NCBI RefSeq assembly: GCF_011386835.1
Contig: NC_088800.1
Location: 22,186,572 to 22,250,571, forward strand
Direction of reading: 5' to 3'
From: Chrysemys picta bellii
Taxonomy: Eukaryota; Chordata; Testudines; Emydidae
Length of the DNA: 64,000 nt
Made by a program: the position numbers and the translations under genes. Below, in pieces: positions 22,160-57,524 of this stretch. How positions within the stretch are numbered: the stretch's first letter is position 1; each line of letters starts with the position of its first letter. The notes below the pieces were generated by a model, which saw only the letters and a list, made by a program, of their open reading frames with translations, was not told where the DNA came from and did not search any database.

Positions 22160-23510
22160 GAAAATTATAGCTTTCCTTTTATTTCTCAAGCCACTCTGAA
22201 ATACATTGTCTTAGTAAAGTAAAAAAAAAAATCAATGTTCACGCATCCAAAATAAGTTAATCCTCAGAGTGAAACTCAAACTAATGACAAGGTATAACGG
22301 AGTTGGTTTCATGCTACAGCACAAAGTATCAGAGGTGCAATTTGTATTTTGACAGAAGCATAAGTGTTAAAATTAGTAGTCTGACCTTAAACCCCCATAA
22401 TCCTTGAATTTGAGGGGTTTGAAGTCTGCATCCATTTCTTGGTCTGAATTTTGCAGCTGGCCCATAACTTCACAATGGGACGCAATCCCAGCTATGAACA
22501 CCCCTAGAAATGAACATGTTCAAAAACTAGGACTGCCTAGAAGATACTTTAGGGTTCAACTTTGCAAGATGTTGAGTATCTCCTGCTAGGTGCTCAGAAC
22601 CCTCCCATGGCATTTGACCCTGCAGGTGAAATATTTGTATGTATGGGCCTTTGCACAGCTGTTATTCCATGCTGTAACATCCAAATATGCTGTCACTTAT
22701 TTCTGTTTGTCTTTAGTAATCCATGGCAATAAAGGCAACAGAGGCAAAGGATGAACCCACCACAAGACCAAAAATAATGGCATGTTTTGCATTGCTAAGG
22801 GAATGCAGCATATTAATTGCCACTGGCAGGTTAACAAAGAATCTGCAGTTCACTGGCTGCCAAAGGTCAGAAGGAGAGACCAACAGCCCTTGAAAAGCAG
22901 GGTCGCAGAGCTTGAATTTGTAATGAATATGTGGCTAAAATTTTGGCACTTCTGAAAAGAAACACCTTCATTTCCTCCCTCTCTCATCCACGCAGAGGTG
23001 CTATTTTTGTTTTGGTACATACCACCATCTAGGGGCTGTAGGCTCATGAAGTGATTTAGCATGTGGAAAGGGATGGAGACTAGGTGAAAAATGGGAGAAA
23101 CTCATCCATTTGTACACTGTACATTCAAGCATGCTTGCATCCAGATATTGTGGCAACACACACAAAGCATCCAAGCTTGTTTCTAATTAATCTTTCAATT
23201 TCAAGTAAGAGTGCTAGGTGTTTCTATTTGTTTTTAGTTAGAGTGGAAAAAGTGAGCCCAGGGTAGATCTATTGTTTGGTAGCACACAACTGCCTCTAGG
23301 CCATTGAGCTGGTCCCATATTTTGTTTTCTAAACAATAGATGTACTACAAGGAAACATTTAGATACTCATTATCTCACTGTCTGGGTGGTGGCTGTGGGC
23401 AATGGTGTTTCTAGGACTTAGTATTTGGGGTAGCAGATAGGTTGGGAAAATATACAGCTGTGGATGCAGAAATTGAACAAAGTCATTCTCCTATGCAGGG
23501 GACTTTTAAC
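22160..23510. other. Unassigned non-coding sequence
   Basis: No gene or named repeat. Around 22540-22660 a diverged fold-back phrase (TTTGCAAGATGTTGAG, CCTGCTAGGTGCTCAG) resembles the elements listed at 15741 and 49271. Confidence 0.4.
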
Positions 23511-23519
23511 TTAAAAGTA

Positions 23520-24061
23520 CAGTAACTCCTTACTTAGTCATCCTGGTTAACATTGTTTCGTTATTACGTTGCTGATCTATTACAGAACATACTCATTTAA
23601 AGACACACCATATTCCATTATAAAGTTGTTTGGCTTGCCCCACTCTGCCAAGCTGATCGGTGCTCCTGCCAGGGAGTCGAGTGGGGTTGGGGTACAGGGG
23701 CTTGCCCCGTTCCACTCATCCGGCTTTCCAACCAGGGAGCAGGCAAGCCCCTGACCCCGCTCCCCAGCAGGAGTGCCAGGTGGGTGGAACAGGGCAGCCC
23801 CCCACATCCTGACCCCGCTATGCCCCCTGCCTCAACCAAGCTTCACAATCATCATTGGTGAGAACAGTATAAAATTGTTTTAAAATTATTTAAAACTTGT
23901 ACTGTATACATATGTCTTTTGTCTGCCCCCCCCAAAAAACCCTGGAACCTAACCCCCCCAATTATATTAATTCTTATGGGAAATTGGATTCGCTTTACAT
24001 CGTTTCACTTAAAGTAGGATTTTTCAGGAACATAACTACAATGTTAAGCAAGGAGTTACTG
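23520..24061. mobile_element. 542-bp inverted-repeat DNA transposon
   Basis: Ends CAGTAACTCCTTACTTA and TAAGCAAGGAGTTACTG. They differ at one internal position over the first 17 bases. The interior has a GC-rich block (about 23635-23840) within AT-rich arms. The immediate 8-bp flanks (TAAAAGTA and TACTAAAG) do not match, so the duplication has decayed or the ends are misplaced. Probably hAT. Confidence 0.75.
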
Positions 24062-24391
24062 TACTAAAGACGATACAATTGAGTACACCATAGAGCAGCA
24101 TATTACTGAAGCACCTAACAAATTCTATGGCATTCCAGAAATAGAAAGCCAGCAATGGTAACTCAATGCATTTATCTTCTGTGATTTAAGAATGGGAAAT
24201 GAGGGAAAGAAACTGCATTGAGGGAAAGAGGCTGCAGTGTGGGTTTTCTCGTGGCCTAGTACCCAAATCTTTACTCACACCAAGTAGTATATTTGCACAC
24301 ACGGGTGAGTAAGGGCTGCTAAATTGGGTCTTTAACAGCACTACCTACTTGGCTTGAGACTAGCCACTGCCTCAGATTCCCTTCACTCAAG

Positions 24392-24545
24392 TAGAGTTGC
24401 CAACTTTCTAACTGAACAAAACCAAACACCCTTGCCCAGGCCCTTTTCTGAGGCCACAACCCTCTCACTCCATCCCCACTCCCTCTGTCACTTGCTCTCC
24501 CCTACCCTCAGTCACTCATTCATTTTCACCAGGCTGGGGAGGGTC
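24392..24545 (+). mobile_element. Fragment of hAT element, 5' end only
   Basis: Begins TAGAGTTGCCAACTTTCTAA and continues through CACTTGCTCTCCCCTACCCTCA to CACCAGGCTGGGGAGGG. The same series opens the element at 61361. No matching right end was found, so it appears truncated. Confidence 0.7.
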
Positions 24546-24549
24546 CCTT

Positions 24550-26210
24550 TTTGTTGGGTCTCTCAAACTTCCCACATGGTTTGTGCCACAGTAACTTGGC
24601 CCTCCAGCTAAGTGATATCATGGAAAGGGTGGACTTTCTTTTATGAAACTCCAAACTAACATAAAACCTAAGAGGGTCTTTCACCCTAGTCTCAAGCTCA
24701 ACATAGTTCTTCCTTCCTGAGGGTCTATCTCCTCTTTGAAAAGGGTCATCTGCCCTTCCTGGGATCTACTCAGTTTCTTTCATGCTTTTATAGAGCCCTG
24801 ACTCTCTAGACAGCTGCCCCCATAGTCCCTCCTCAATCTGGCTCTCCATAGGCCAGGTTCTCTCCAGTTCTCCCCCAAGCCATCTGCCTGGGAGTCACCT
24901 TGTCCAGGGCCTACCACAGAAGCCTAACCTGCTTCCAATAGTTCCCACCCTGTTCTCTTCAACTGAGCTTTCACTGACTTTTACAGGGGCAAGACGTTTT
25001 TCATCAAGCCCTACAGCCTCACTTGGGAGTCAGCTATTCAGTCACAAGTGGGGCTGGGCCCATCTCTTCTTAGCAGGGCCAATCACCCTATGATGGGCCT
25101 ACCATTAAAGATACAGGGATGTAAATGAAGTTTCCAGTTTTGATTCTCAGAGAAACTGACACCCTAACATTCTTGCGGAATTTCACAAATTGTGTACCCC
25201 TTTAATTAACTTGATATATGAGCCAAATCCTGAACTTCATATTCAGGTAAAACTCCCACTGGAGTCAGCATTTGGGTCTAGGCTTTCTTAATAAGATAAG
25301 CCCACTGCAAATCTTTACATAAAGTTCTCTTCTAGAGAGCTACTGCTATTGATCTCTCAGCTGATCTGGAACTGCGCTGCTCCATGGCACTCAACTGGCA
25401 TCAAACCTGGGTCTGGGGGCATTGACCTCCAGTGACCTTTCTGATTCCTGTTTAAATTTAACATATAAACTGCAATTAAAACACTCATTTAATACTAACC
25501 AATGTAATACAAGGGTCACCAGAACAAACGAGCCTTTATGGATGGCCAGATTTTCAAAAGAGCTCAGCATCCAATTGTATCCCTTTGTGCCTAGCTATTT
25601 TGAAAATCTAGTCCCTAGTTAAGTTCTGGGAAGGTGATAGTAACAGTCATGGGATTCATATTAATCCAGGATTTAATCTATCACATCCTATAAATGTACT
25701 GGACACATATTGGAGACTGTCTTACACAGTAGGGATTGGATTTTAGGAGATGAAGGTTCCAGAGGAGAGGACTTGGGAATCAGAAAGGACACTAGGGACT
25801 ACTTTGGACCCTCATCCTCTGTTTCTGCATCTCCATTGCATTCTTAAACTTCAATTGCTGTCTTCATCTTTTGCAGCAGATATATGGATATGTCAATGGT
25901 ACTTATTTTAAATCACAGTCCATTACATTTATCAGAGAACAAAGATACACAGTGATGATGTGCACACCCTGTACTCAGGGTATATTTTCTTGAATTGTAG
26001 AAGAAAGCAAACTTTTCCATAGGCAGCACTTTCTATGCTTGTCTTTTACTGTCATATAAAAGCAGACTTCTCCATTACCATATATGAAATCCATAATCTT
26101 TAAGGCAGTCACCTTCATGCTAGTATTGGGTGACATATTGTTAACATCAGAATAATTGTTGAAGTCAGAACAACAATTATAATACAATTTCTATGGCATA
26201 CCATCTCCGG
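24550..26210. other. Unassigned non-coding sequence
   Basis: C/T-rich until about 25100, then mixed. A short fold-back-like phrase lies near 25215-25290 (CCAAATCCTGAACTTC, CCCACTGGAGTCAGCATTTGG). No gene recognised. Confidence 0.4.
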
Positions 26211-26214
26211 GATC

Positions 26215-26370
26215 TTAAAACGCTTTAGACATTCATTAATTAGGCTTCATAGTATCTTGTGGATAATTATAGTATAATTACCTGCATTTTGCAGAGGTGA
26301 GGTGACTTGGCCAGACTCACCTGGTAAGGCTGTGACAAAACAGCAAATAGAGCTCTGATTTCCTGTGGCT
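26215..26370 (-). repeat. MIR-like SINE fragment
   Basis: Contains CATTTTGCAGAGGTGAGG followed by GTGACTTGGCCAGACTCAC, the reverse-oriented core of a MIR-type SINE. Diverged. Confidence 0.55.
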
Positions 26371-27039
26371 TTTATCCACAAAGCCTTCCCAGCATGCAAG
26401 AGGACAACAGTAAAGCAACGTAAGATATAGGAGCATCCATAGGTACAAAAGACATCCAGGGATCCAACTACCTATCAGTGTAGTACACATTTCCAAAGGG
26501 TCATTTGACATTTTGTTTTATAGCAAGACCTTTTCTTTAAAAAGTGCTACAAGTATTTCAAAGTAATGATCCAAAACACTATGGCAACACTTGAATTCAT
26601 AAGGTTCTAAATCATTACTTTCCTGCCCCATCCTTTGTTTGTATTCTGTACATCTTCTACTTAGACTGTAAGCTCATCTTCTTGTTTTCTGTAAAGCAGT
26701 GAGCACATTCTGTGCACTACATAAATATAATAATACTATTACTGCTAACTGAGTATGGTAGTACATTCTTCTACAGTACGAGACAAAAACACACAATAAA
26801 CGAAAGCACAATATGAGAGAGTTTCAAGATAAACGTTTTGAAAACCCAAAATATTGGAAATAGCTACAACAGCTGTACCTGGACATGCTGAGTACCTATA
26901 CCCTGGAACTTAGATATTAAGTGATCAGAGAACAATGCAAATACACATCTAGTTATTGTAAGAGCAGAGTTAAAAGAGTGTTTTACTCATCTAATCTAAT
27001 GTATTGCACAGTAACAAGCTGTAAAACATCTCTTGTTTG

Positions 27040-28140
27040 GCTATACCAAAAGGAGGACAGGAGACACTTGATACGGTTTTAATCAGACCTCGACTTTATT
27101 ATTAGATGTCTGGGACTACCCGGCAGATAAAAGTGTACAGTGCAGGTAACTCCATGTTCATTCAATATCTACCCAGCAGGTTTCACCAGGTCCCCTTTTT
27201 TTTCCATCCAGGTCCCCCAGCCAACCCATTGCTGGGACCTTACCACCCCTGCCCCTCCCACAAACGAGCGTTAAGGTGGGCTATAAGAAAGAGGGGTTGG
27301 CTTCCTGCTGTACCAGTCATAGGAGCCCTGAATTCCCCCATTCCACTCCTTTAACCAATACCTCCTTTTTAAGTCCTTTACAAAACCATTTATCAGGTCA
27401 CTTTATCCCTGCACTGCACATCCACCCCCACACTTACATAATGAGTTGCAAAATCATAGCCTAACTCCCTTCCCTACTTGCTGTAAAAGATCTCTCCCTG
27501 AACCCATTGTGGGGAAGACAAACCCCAGCCCCCCACGCCACCTAGGTTAATCTGGTGGTCAGGGAAAAATGATTTCCCAGTCCCCCTAGGAAGGAGCAGC
27601 TAGCATGATTCCCACAGCAGGTCCTGACCAAACCTAGTATTTCACCACCTCAAGGGGCGGGACAGTGGGTGGGTGCTACACCACCTGGTCCATGGAAAAA
27701 AGGGCTTCTCTTGCCATGCTTGTCCCTTTTCAACTCCCCAACCCTTCTGGTCTCTGGGGATGAGTCAGTGTCACCACGCTGACCCATTCCCCCTTTCTGC
27801 AGCGCACACACACCCCTCTTCCCACCATACACACATGTAAAGCATTAGTCCCTCTTCCCGGCAAGTTGGACAATGCTCCCCCACCCCGCCGTGTGGTCAT
27901 ACTCATACAGATAACAGTATCTGCCTCCGCATGGACAAACAAATCCCATGGTTTATGGCATAACTTAACATCAGCAGGGACCAGCAAGGAACCCTTCTCC
28001 CTCTTTTACAGCATGGTTGTCTGTTATGTTTTTGCCTTCCTTTAAGAGTCAAGCATTGGTCATTGTCAAAGAGAAAAGATGGCGCTAGGCCTGATGAATC
28101 TATGGTCTGGTCTGACAAGTACTATGCTCTTCTGCTAAAT
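27040..28140 (-). repeat. C-rich repeat-like block, class unknown
   Basis: Composition changes sharply against the AT-rich flanks. On the minus strand an AATAAAGTCGAGG signal (about 27100) lies near one end, as in the R region of an LTR or the tail of a retroelement. No coding domain or matching second end was found. An LTR is possible but not shown. Confidence 0.3.
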
Positions 28141-28149
28141 ATTTTGAAA

Positions 28150-28430
28150 AAAAGTAAAGTAATGCAAAGCATTACAACACTAAGTGTCGGATAAAAATAA
28201 AGCACAATATAATTTTTACCCAGATGCCTGAGGCAAGCTACGTTTGTGTACTAGGAAATATACTTGGTTATTTTGGAAATCCAAGGACATTCACAAATGC
28301 TAGTGACATGGAGGGAAAACAAGGTAGGTATCTTAGATAAAAGACTACAAGTGAGTTCATTCAACCCTTCCACATGTGTTGAGAGTTTAATTTCTTTTAT
28401 TATGGTTAGAAATTTGGCACGCTGTCTGGA
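28150..28430 (+). other. Distal upstream flank of CYP19A1 promoter
   Basis: AT-rich single-copy-looking sequence directly upstream of the conserved promoter block. No motif called. Confidence 0.4.
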
Positions 28431-28435
28431 GTTAA

Positions 28436-28440
28436 CGTCA
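28436..28440 (+). promoter_or_regulatory. CRE-like half-site of CYP19A1 promoter
   Basis: CGTCA within GTTAACGTCATTG. Vertebrate gonadal aromatase promoters carry a CRE-like element upstream of the SF-1 site, through which cAMP signalling acts. Position and order fit; binding is inferred. Confidence 0.5.
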
Positions 28441-28517
28441 TTGTTGGCCAGCCAAGGGCAATATCAAAGATAAAAGGTCTATTGGCCAAAGCATCCAAAG
28501 GAACCTGAGCTTCAATA

Positions 28518-28526
28518 CCAAGGTCA
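28518..28526 (+). promoter_or_regulatory. NR5A (SF-1/LRH-1) binding site
   Basis: CCAAGGTCA, a full NR5A monomer site, inside CCAAGGTCAGAAATG, the phrase I recognise from the mammalian gonadal aromatase promoter PII. SF-1 or LRH-1 binding here would drive ovarian expression. It lies about 95 bp upstream of the TATA box. Confidence 0.8.
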
Positions 28527-28620
28527 GAAATGCTTTGTTATTTCTGGGCAAAAAGTAAATCTGCTGTACGTCTGTTTTGACTTGTAGTTTAGCTTGTCTT
28601 GTCTAAGCAGCCAGTCTCAT

Positions 28621-28626
28621 TATAAA
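28621..28626 (+). promoter_or_regulatory. TATA box of proximal (gonadal) promoter
   Basis: TATAAA within CATTATAAAACAAAG, 148 bp upstream of the start codon. Transcription would start near 28650, giving a 5' UTR of about 120 nt with no intron if this promoter is used. Confidence 0.75.
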
Positions 28627-28747
28627 ACAAAGCTACTACGGGTATGAATTTGCTCAGTTACAGGGCCTGCAAAGGGGTTGCAAGGTACCGATTAAAGGTG
28701 TCTTAGCATTTTGAAACTTTCTGCCTCTTTCCATATTTTTCCCCTAA

Positions 28748-28749
28748 AG
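28748..28749 (+). other. Possible splice acceptor for distal first exons
   Basis: An AG after a pyrimidine-rich run (CTGCCTCTTTCC ... TTTTTCCCCTAAAG), 24 nt upstream of the ATG. In mammals alternative untranslated first exons splice just upstream of the aromatase start codon. Use of this site is inferred; no distal first exon was identified in the window. Confidence 0.4.
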
Positions 28750-28773
28750 GCAAAGTAGACTGTCTTAGAAAAG

Positions 28774-51780
<23,007 letters not shown>

Positions 51781-53590
51781 CAACAGATCGCTAGTTGTCT
51801 CAGAGCTAAGGTTTCTGCTGTTCTAGTCACATTCTGAGAAATGTCCACCCCTCCTAGGTGCTGTCACGCATACTCTGAACTAAACATTTTGTTGCTCTTA
51901 GAGCAGCTATGCATTAAGTGATCACTTGTTCTGCTGCAAAGCAGGACCATGTTCTGGTCACTATTCAAAACTGATAAATAAGTTCTAAGTATATAGACAA
52001 GTGCTGTTTTCAGTTGATGAGATGTTGCATACAGAAACTGTTGTTACTTTTTTTAAAACATCCAATTCAAACAGAATTCTGTTCTGCTTCTCACACTATG
52101 CAAGTCCTGAGTGCTCTATGCCTGCAGACTTGCATGATATGGTTGGGATTTGTTTGGGGTGGGGGGATTGTTTTGTTTTGGCAGAGCTGGGCCCCACAAG
52201 AAGCATCATCAGCTGTTGTTATAACAGCTCTAATTATCTGTCATCCAAAAACATTTTAGTGAACGCTACTAATGTTCATGTAAAGTATGAGAAACATTGG
52301 GAAATGTATAAACTGTAGCTATCTATCTATATACATCTATAGCAATTACTAAATTCCTCTAAAGATAATGAGGATATAGCCAGTTTATCAATATACTGTC
52401 TATAGAAGGAGAAGTTGGAAACAATTTTTTCCCTCTACAATGTTTTTCTTTCTGGTATATTAAACAGATAAGATCAAAGAATGATTAAGTTAGATACATT
52501 TTATTGATTATATTCAATTCTAAAAGTATCAAGAAATAGATAGCATTTGAGACAACTGCAGTAGGTTTTCAAGGTCTCTATTCCCGGAGTCATAGCCACA
52601 GCAGCTCCATAAGTGTCTTCACCTCACACCATTAATGTCCAATCATGACTGAAAAGGATGGAGCCTGACACCCAGGAGCTAAGGGAAGAGGGAACAGGTG
52701 CAGCACAGCATTCCCCAACCCTGAGGGAGAGCTTTCTCACCTCTCCCAGCTTGTGGGGAGTAGTTCTCCTTCCTCCTCAGCTGTTGCAATGAAAACATCC
52801 TATTTCAACTATTCTTATTTATTACATACATTACCATGGCACCTAGGAACCCTCATCCTGGATGAGAACCCCCTCTACTTTAACCACAGCTTACACCTGC
52901 CATGGACTTCTATCTTAAAGGTTAAGATTGTGGGTTGTTCCTCCTAAGGAGGCCCCAGCAGGAGGGAGAATCCCTTCCAAATCTCTCACAACCCTCAACG
53001 CTCCTCTATCAAGACAATGGGCCAAATGCTGCTCTCAAGTACATGGGTGCTCTCCCATTAACTTCCATAGAGCTACACTGGTGTAAATGAGAACAGCAGT
53101 TGGCTCAAAGATGTGGATGCTGGTCACTCTTGATGATGACAATGGACTTCATTCATCCACTCCAGGCAGGCTCAGGGGTTGACTGATCAGAGGTTTGCTG
53201 CATCAGTCAGGAAACATCCTGAAACAGTAAGCAGACATGTAAAGGGGATTTTTCATACCCGTTATCAGGATTAGCTTTAAGAACAGGTCTGAAACCAGTT
53301 TTTGACCTTCCAGAAATCAGATATGTGAAAGTCAGTTAACAAGAGTTCCACATGCAGAGCAACATTTCCCGCAGAAAATGTGGCTAGGTGCAGAAGTATC
53401 TTTCATTGCTCATTCCTATAGATTAGCACCCCAAGGTCCTTTTTATCAAAAGATGTCTGTTATCAGGTCAATGGGTCAGTAGCAACTGTCATAAAAATAT
53501 ACTTTGTGGTTTAATAAGAACCAGTGATTAGACCAGGAAATTCCAGTTTTTAAGCATAAGTATTCCAAATAAAGGGAGCTCTCAAAATTA
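51781..53590 (+). other. CYP19A1: CYP19A1 3' UTR and candidate polyadenylation sites
   Basis: Untranslated sequence after the stop codon. Candidate signals are ATTAAA at 52459-52464 and AATAAA at 53568-53573; I cannot tell which is used. Mammalian aromatase mRNAs have long 3' UTRs with alternative ends, so both may apply. A fold-back element sits inside (53019-53106). Confidence 0.5.
53019..53106. repeat. Fold-back palindrome
   Basis: Arms GGGCCAAATGCTGCTCTCA and GAGAACAGCAGTTGGCTC around GCTCTCCCATTAACTTCC. Confidence 0.7.
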
Positions 53591-53939
53591 ATGTCTTGAT
53601 AAAGGCCAAACAATCAATCAAAACCCTTCTCATTTAGCCCTTTCCTCACAGGTTAGTTAATCTGTACACAAATGGTCAAACAAAGTACATCATTCTATGC
53701 CTAGGACAAACCTGTTTTATGCCACTTACGAGAATAGCAAAGTGAGGTCCGCAACATCTCTCTCTGGCTACTGTCCTTTTGCAAGGAATACACCAGGCAG
53801 TTCACTGCTCTCCCATAGCTCTGTCAAGAGCAAGATTTATCCAGTACTGAATATTAAAAGAAGAATATGACAATCACAGAAACAAATAAGAGTTTTCAGC
53901 CATGTGTAATGAAACAGTTTCAGTTGTGAATAATGATCA

Positions 53940-54293
53940 AGAAGAGAAGCTGCATATTTTGGGGACTTACAGCATCATCAAAACCCCTTGCCCCAGCCCT
54001 GATCCTCCTCCTGCCTTCTGAACCCCTTGGTCCCAGCCCAGAGCACTCTCCTGCACCCCAAACACTCATCCTCAGAGCCCATACCCCCAGCTGGAGCCCT
54101 CACCCAACCTCCCACAGCCCAACCCTGTGCCCCAGCCCGCACACATCATTCTGTACTCACAGAGCCCGCACCCCCAGCTGGAGTCTGCACCCCCTCCTGC
54201 ACCCCATCCCCCAATTTTGTGAGCATTCATGGCCCGCCATACAATTTCCATACCCAGATGTGGCCCTCGGGCCAAAAAGTTTGCCCACGCCTG
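53940..54293. mobile_element. hAT-type element, one end only
   Basis: C-rich repeats of a CACCCCCAGCTGGAG type end in GGCCAAAAAGTTTGCCCACG and CCTG, the inverse of a CAGGCGTGGGCAAAC hAT end. No matching left end was found, so it is truncated or its left border is diverged. Confidence 0.6.
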
Positions 54294-54735
54294 TCCTAGA
54301 TCATCCCTGAAAGGTGTTTGTCCAACCTGCTCTTAAAAACCATTGATGGGGATTAGACAACTTCCTTTGGAAGCCTATTCCAGAATTTAAGTACTCCGAT
54401 AGGTAGAAAGTGTAACTAACCTAAATCTTCTTTAAGCCCATAACTTCTTGTCCTACCTTCGGTGGACATGGAGAACACCATCCTCTTTATTACAGCCTTA
54501 AACATATTTGAGGACTGTTATCAGGTCCCCCTTCTACCACCACCACCACCACCACCCCTCGTCTTCTTTTCTCAAGACTAAACATGCCAAGTTTTTTTTA
54601 AAACCTGACCTGGGGGAAAGGTTATCATTTTTTGTTGCTCCCCTTTGGGTTACTCTCCAGTTTTATCCACACTGTTTCTGAATTGTGGCACCAGACTTGG
54701 ACACAGTACTCCAGCTGAGGTCTCACAAATGCCAA
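54294..54735 (-). mobile_element. CR1 LINE fragment
   Basis: Reads CATCCCTGAAAGGTGTTTGT, CCAACCTGCTCTTAAAAACC, CAGGTCCCCCTTCTACC and TCCAGCTGAGGTCTCACAAA on the plus strand, the reverse of the CR1 3' portion. A CCA trinucleotide run (54535-54557) interrupts it. Confidence 0.8.
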
Positions 54736-55563
54736 GTAGAACGGGAAGAAAAGGAAAAAAGATCTTCCAGGGAAGATGGTGCTACAAGGGAGTTCAAAGA
54801 GCAAAATGGCAGCAGATTCATTTACTACTGCTAGCTAGCTAAGGCTTTTTCAAAGTGTCTTCCTTATAACCACTGGCACGTTATCTAAGTATTATATCTT
54901 GATGAAGTGCAGCCCCTAGATCATTCTGTCAACTAAGTGTATAGACAATACTAGGCATCTGTTTGGTAATGCTGACTTTGTGTTAAATATAAGACCCAGG
55001 AAAATGTTTTTACTGAAGCCTTATAGAAACAGGATATGATTTTCAAAAGAGCTTAAGTGAATACTATTGAATACTATTCGGAGCATGAATACTATTGACT
55101 TCCACTGGGATTTGTGTGCCTATGTCACTCAGGAACTTTAGAAAAAATCATGCCCAAATTGTTGGATAGAAAAAAAGAAGTGGTAATGAACTAGTTAAAT
55201 TCCCCACCTTACACTACTAGGGCACACCAGCTAACCTGATATAGAATCCCATATGGAATGACTAGAAGAAAAGCAACAACAAAATTCAGGTCCCATTAAT
55301 TAGTAACTGATGTGTTCACCTCAGATTTGCCTATAAATTGGTTCAATTGTAAATTGTTTGTAAGTTATTTCAGATCCCTAGGTTAAGAGAGCTGCCTAAA
55401 CAGAACATTAATGTATTGACAGTCTTGGTAGAGAATAGATAAATTATTACAAAGACTCTGGAGATTACATATTGTAGCAGTTCTCACTGGAGTGGCTTTA
55501 TTCTTTTTGGGCTTCTGCACAGACGTGGTGACCCTCACATTGCATGAACAAAAGCATTTTTAA

Positions 55564-57028
55564 TAGGGCTCTCAAGTGATTAAAAAAAATAATTGTGATT
55601 AATCACACTGTTAATAATAGAATACCATTTATTTTAATATTTTTGGATGTTTTCTACATTTTCAAATATATTGATTTCAATTACAACACAATACAAAGTG
55701 TACAGTGCTCACTTTATATTTATTTTTGGTTACAAATATTTGTACTGTAAAAAACAAAATAAATGGTATTTTTCAATTCCCCCATGACAAGCACTGCAGT
55801 GCAATCTCTTTATCATGAAAGGTGAACTTACAAATGTAGAATTATGTACAAAAAAACCTGCATTCAAAAACAAAACAATGTAAAACTTTAGAGCCTACAA
55901 GTCCACTCAGTCCTACTTCTTGTTCAGCCAATTGCTCACACAAACAAGTTTGTTTACATTTTCCAGAGATGATGTTGCCCAATTCTTGTTTACAATGTCA
56001 CCTGAAAGTGAGAACAGGCGTTTGCACAGTTTTGAAAGGTTTTTACGTGCCTGATGCACCAAAGATTCATATGCCCCTACATGCTTCAAACACCATTCCA
56101 GATAGGGAATCAGCATGGATGCATGTCCTCTAGAATGGTGGTTCAGGTTCTGTAGTTTCCGCATCAGAATGTTGCTCTTTTAAGACTTCTGAAAGCATGT
56201 TCCACACCTCATCCCTTTCAGATTTTGGAAGGCATTTCAGATTCTTAAACTTTGGGTTGAGCTATCTTTAGAAATCTCACATTGGGACCTTCTTCGTGTT
56301 TTGTCAAATCTGCAATGAAAGTGTTCTTAAAACAAACAACATCTGTTAGGTCATCATCCGAGACTGCTATAACATGAAATATATGGCAGAATGCAGTTAA
56401 AGCAGAGCAGGAGACACACAATTCTCCCCCGAGGAGTTCAGTCACAAATTTAATTAATGCATTATTTTTTTGACGAGTTTCATCAGCTTAGAAGCATGCC
56501 CTCTGGAATGGTGGCTTAAGCACGAAGGGGCATACCAATGTTTAGCATATCTGACATGTAAATATCTTGCAATGCCGGCTACAAAAGTTTATCTTAGTGA
56601 TTGGCTGAACAAAAAGTAGGACTGAATGGACTTGCAGGCTCCAACTTTTTACATTGTTTTGTTTTTGAATAGAATTTTGTAATAAAAAAAGCTCCATTTG
56701 TAAGTTGCACTTTCACGATAAAGAGATTGCACTACAGTACTTGAATGAGATGAATTGAAAAATAATATTTCTTTTATCATTTTACAGTGCAAATATTGAT
56801 AATTAATATTATAAAGTGAGCACTGTAAACTTTGTATTCTGTGTTGTAATCTAAATCAATATATTTGAAAATGTAGAAAAACATCCAAAAATATTTAATA
56901 AATTTCAATTGGTATTCTATTGTTTAACAGTGTGATTAAAACTGCGATTAATCACTATTCATTTTTTTAATTGCAATTAATTTTTTGAGTTACTCGCTTG
57001 AGTTAACTGTGATTAATTGACAGCCCTA
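55564..57028. mobile_element. 1465-bp hAT element with long inverted termini
   Basis: Ends TAGGGCTCTCAA and the complement of TAGGGCTGTCAA. The two terminal regions are inverse copies over roughly 250-300 bp, including CATTTTCAAATATATTGATT and ACAGTGCTCACTTTATA. Flanks ATTTTTAA (55556-55563) and GTTTTTGA (57029-57036) agree at 6 of 8. The core holds two related segments (TCCTCTAGAATGGTGGTTCA and CCCTCTGGAATGGTGGCTTA). Short minus-strand frames show no transposase motif. Confidence 0.85.
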
Positions 57029-57524
57029 GTTTTTGATAGAGAAACAGAAAGCTAAAAGTGGGGAAATTAATCTTTTTTCTTCTTGCTGTAGCTACAAAAT
57101 ATTAAATCTAATTTTTCATGACATTTTGCAGATAGAGAGTCTGTTTTAACATCTTTCTTTGCAGGCATTCAAAAATGTAATAGGAACATGTTGATGTCAC
57201 TGTGTCAGCCAGTGGATTGGACAGGTACCTGAGTTTACAACTGAAGGATGAGAGTTCATATGCTACTGGTTTGTTAGTTCCACATATGTTATATGATTAG
57301 ACTATTTTTCTCTCACTATAACATAAAATAAATTTTTATTCAACTTTCTTAAAAACTGGATATCAAAAATCTGACATTCTAATTAAAATAGAAAAGAGAA
57401 TAGTTCTAAAAGCCACATGATATTAATAGTATAAAGGCTAACTTAAACATTGAAACAATGTATATAAATGGGCATGTTATAGAAGACAAAGGGTGCTTAA
57501 AGTCCATCTCCCTTCCCAGGACCT

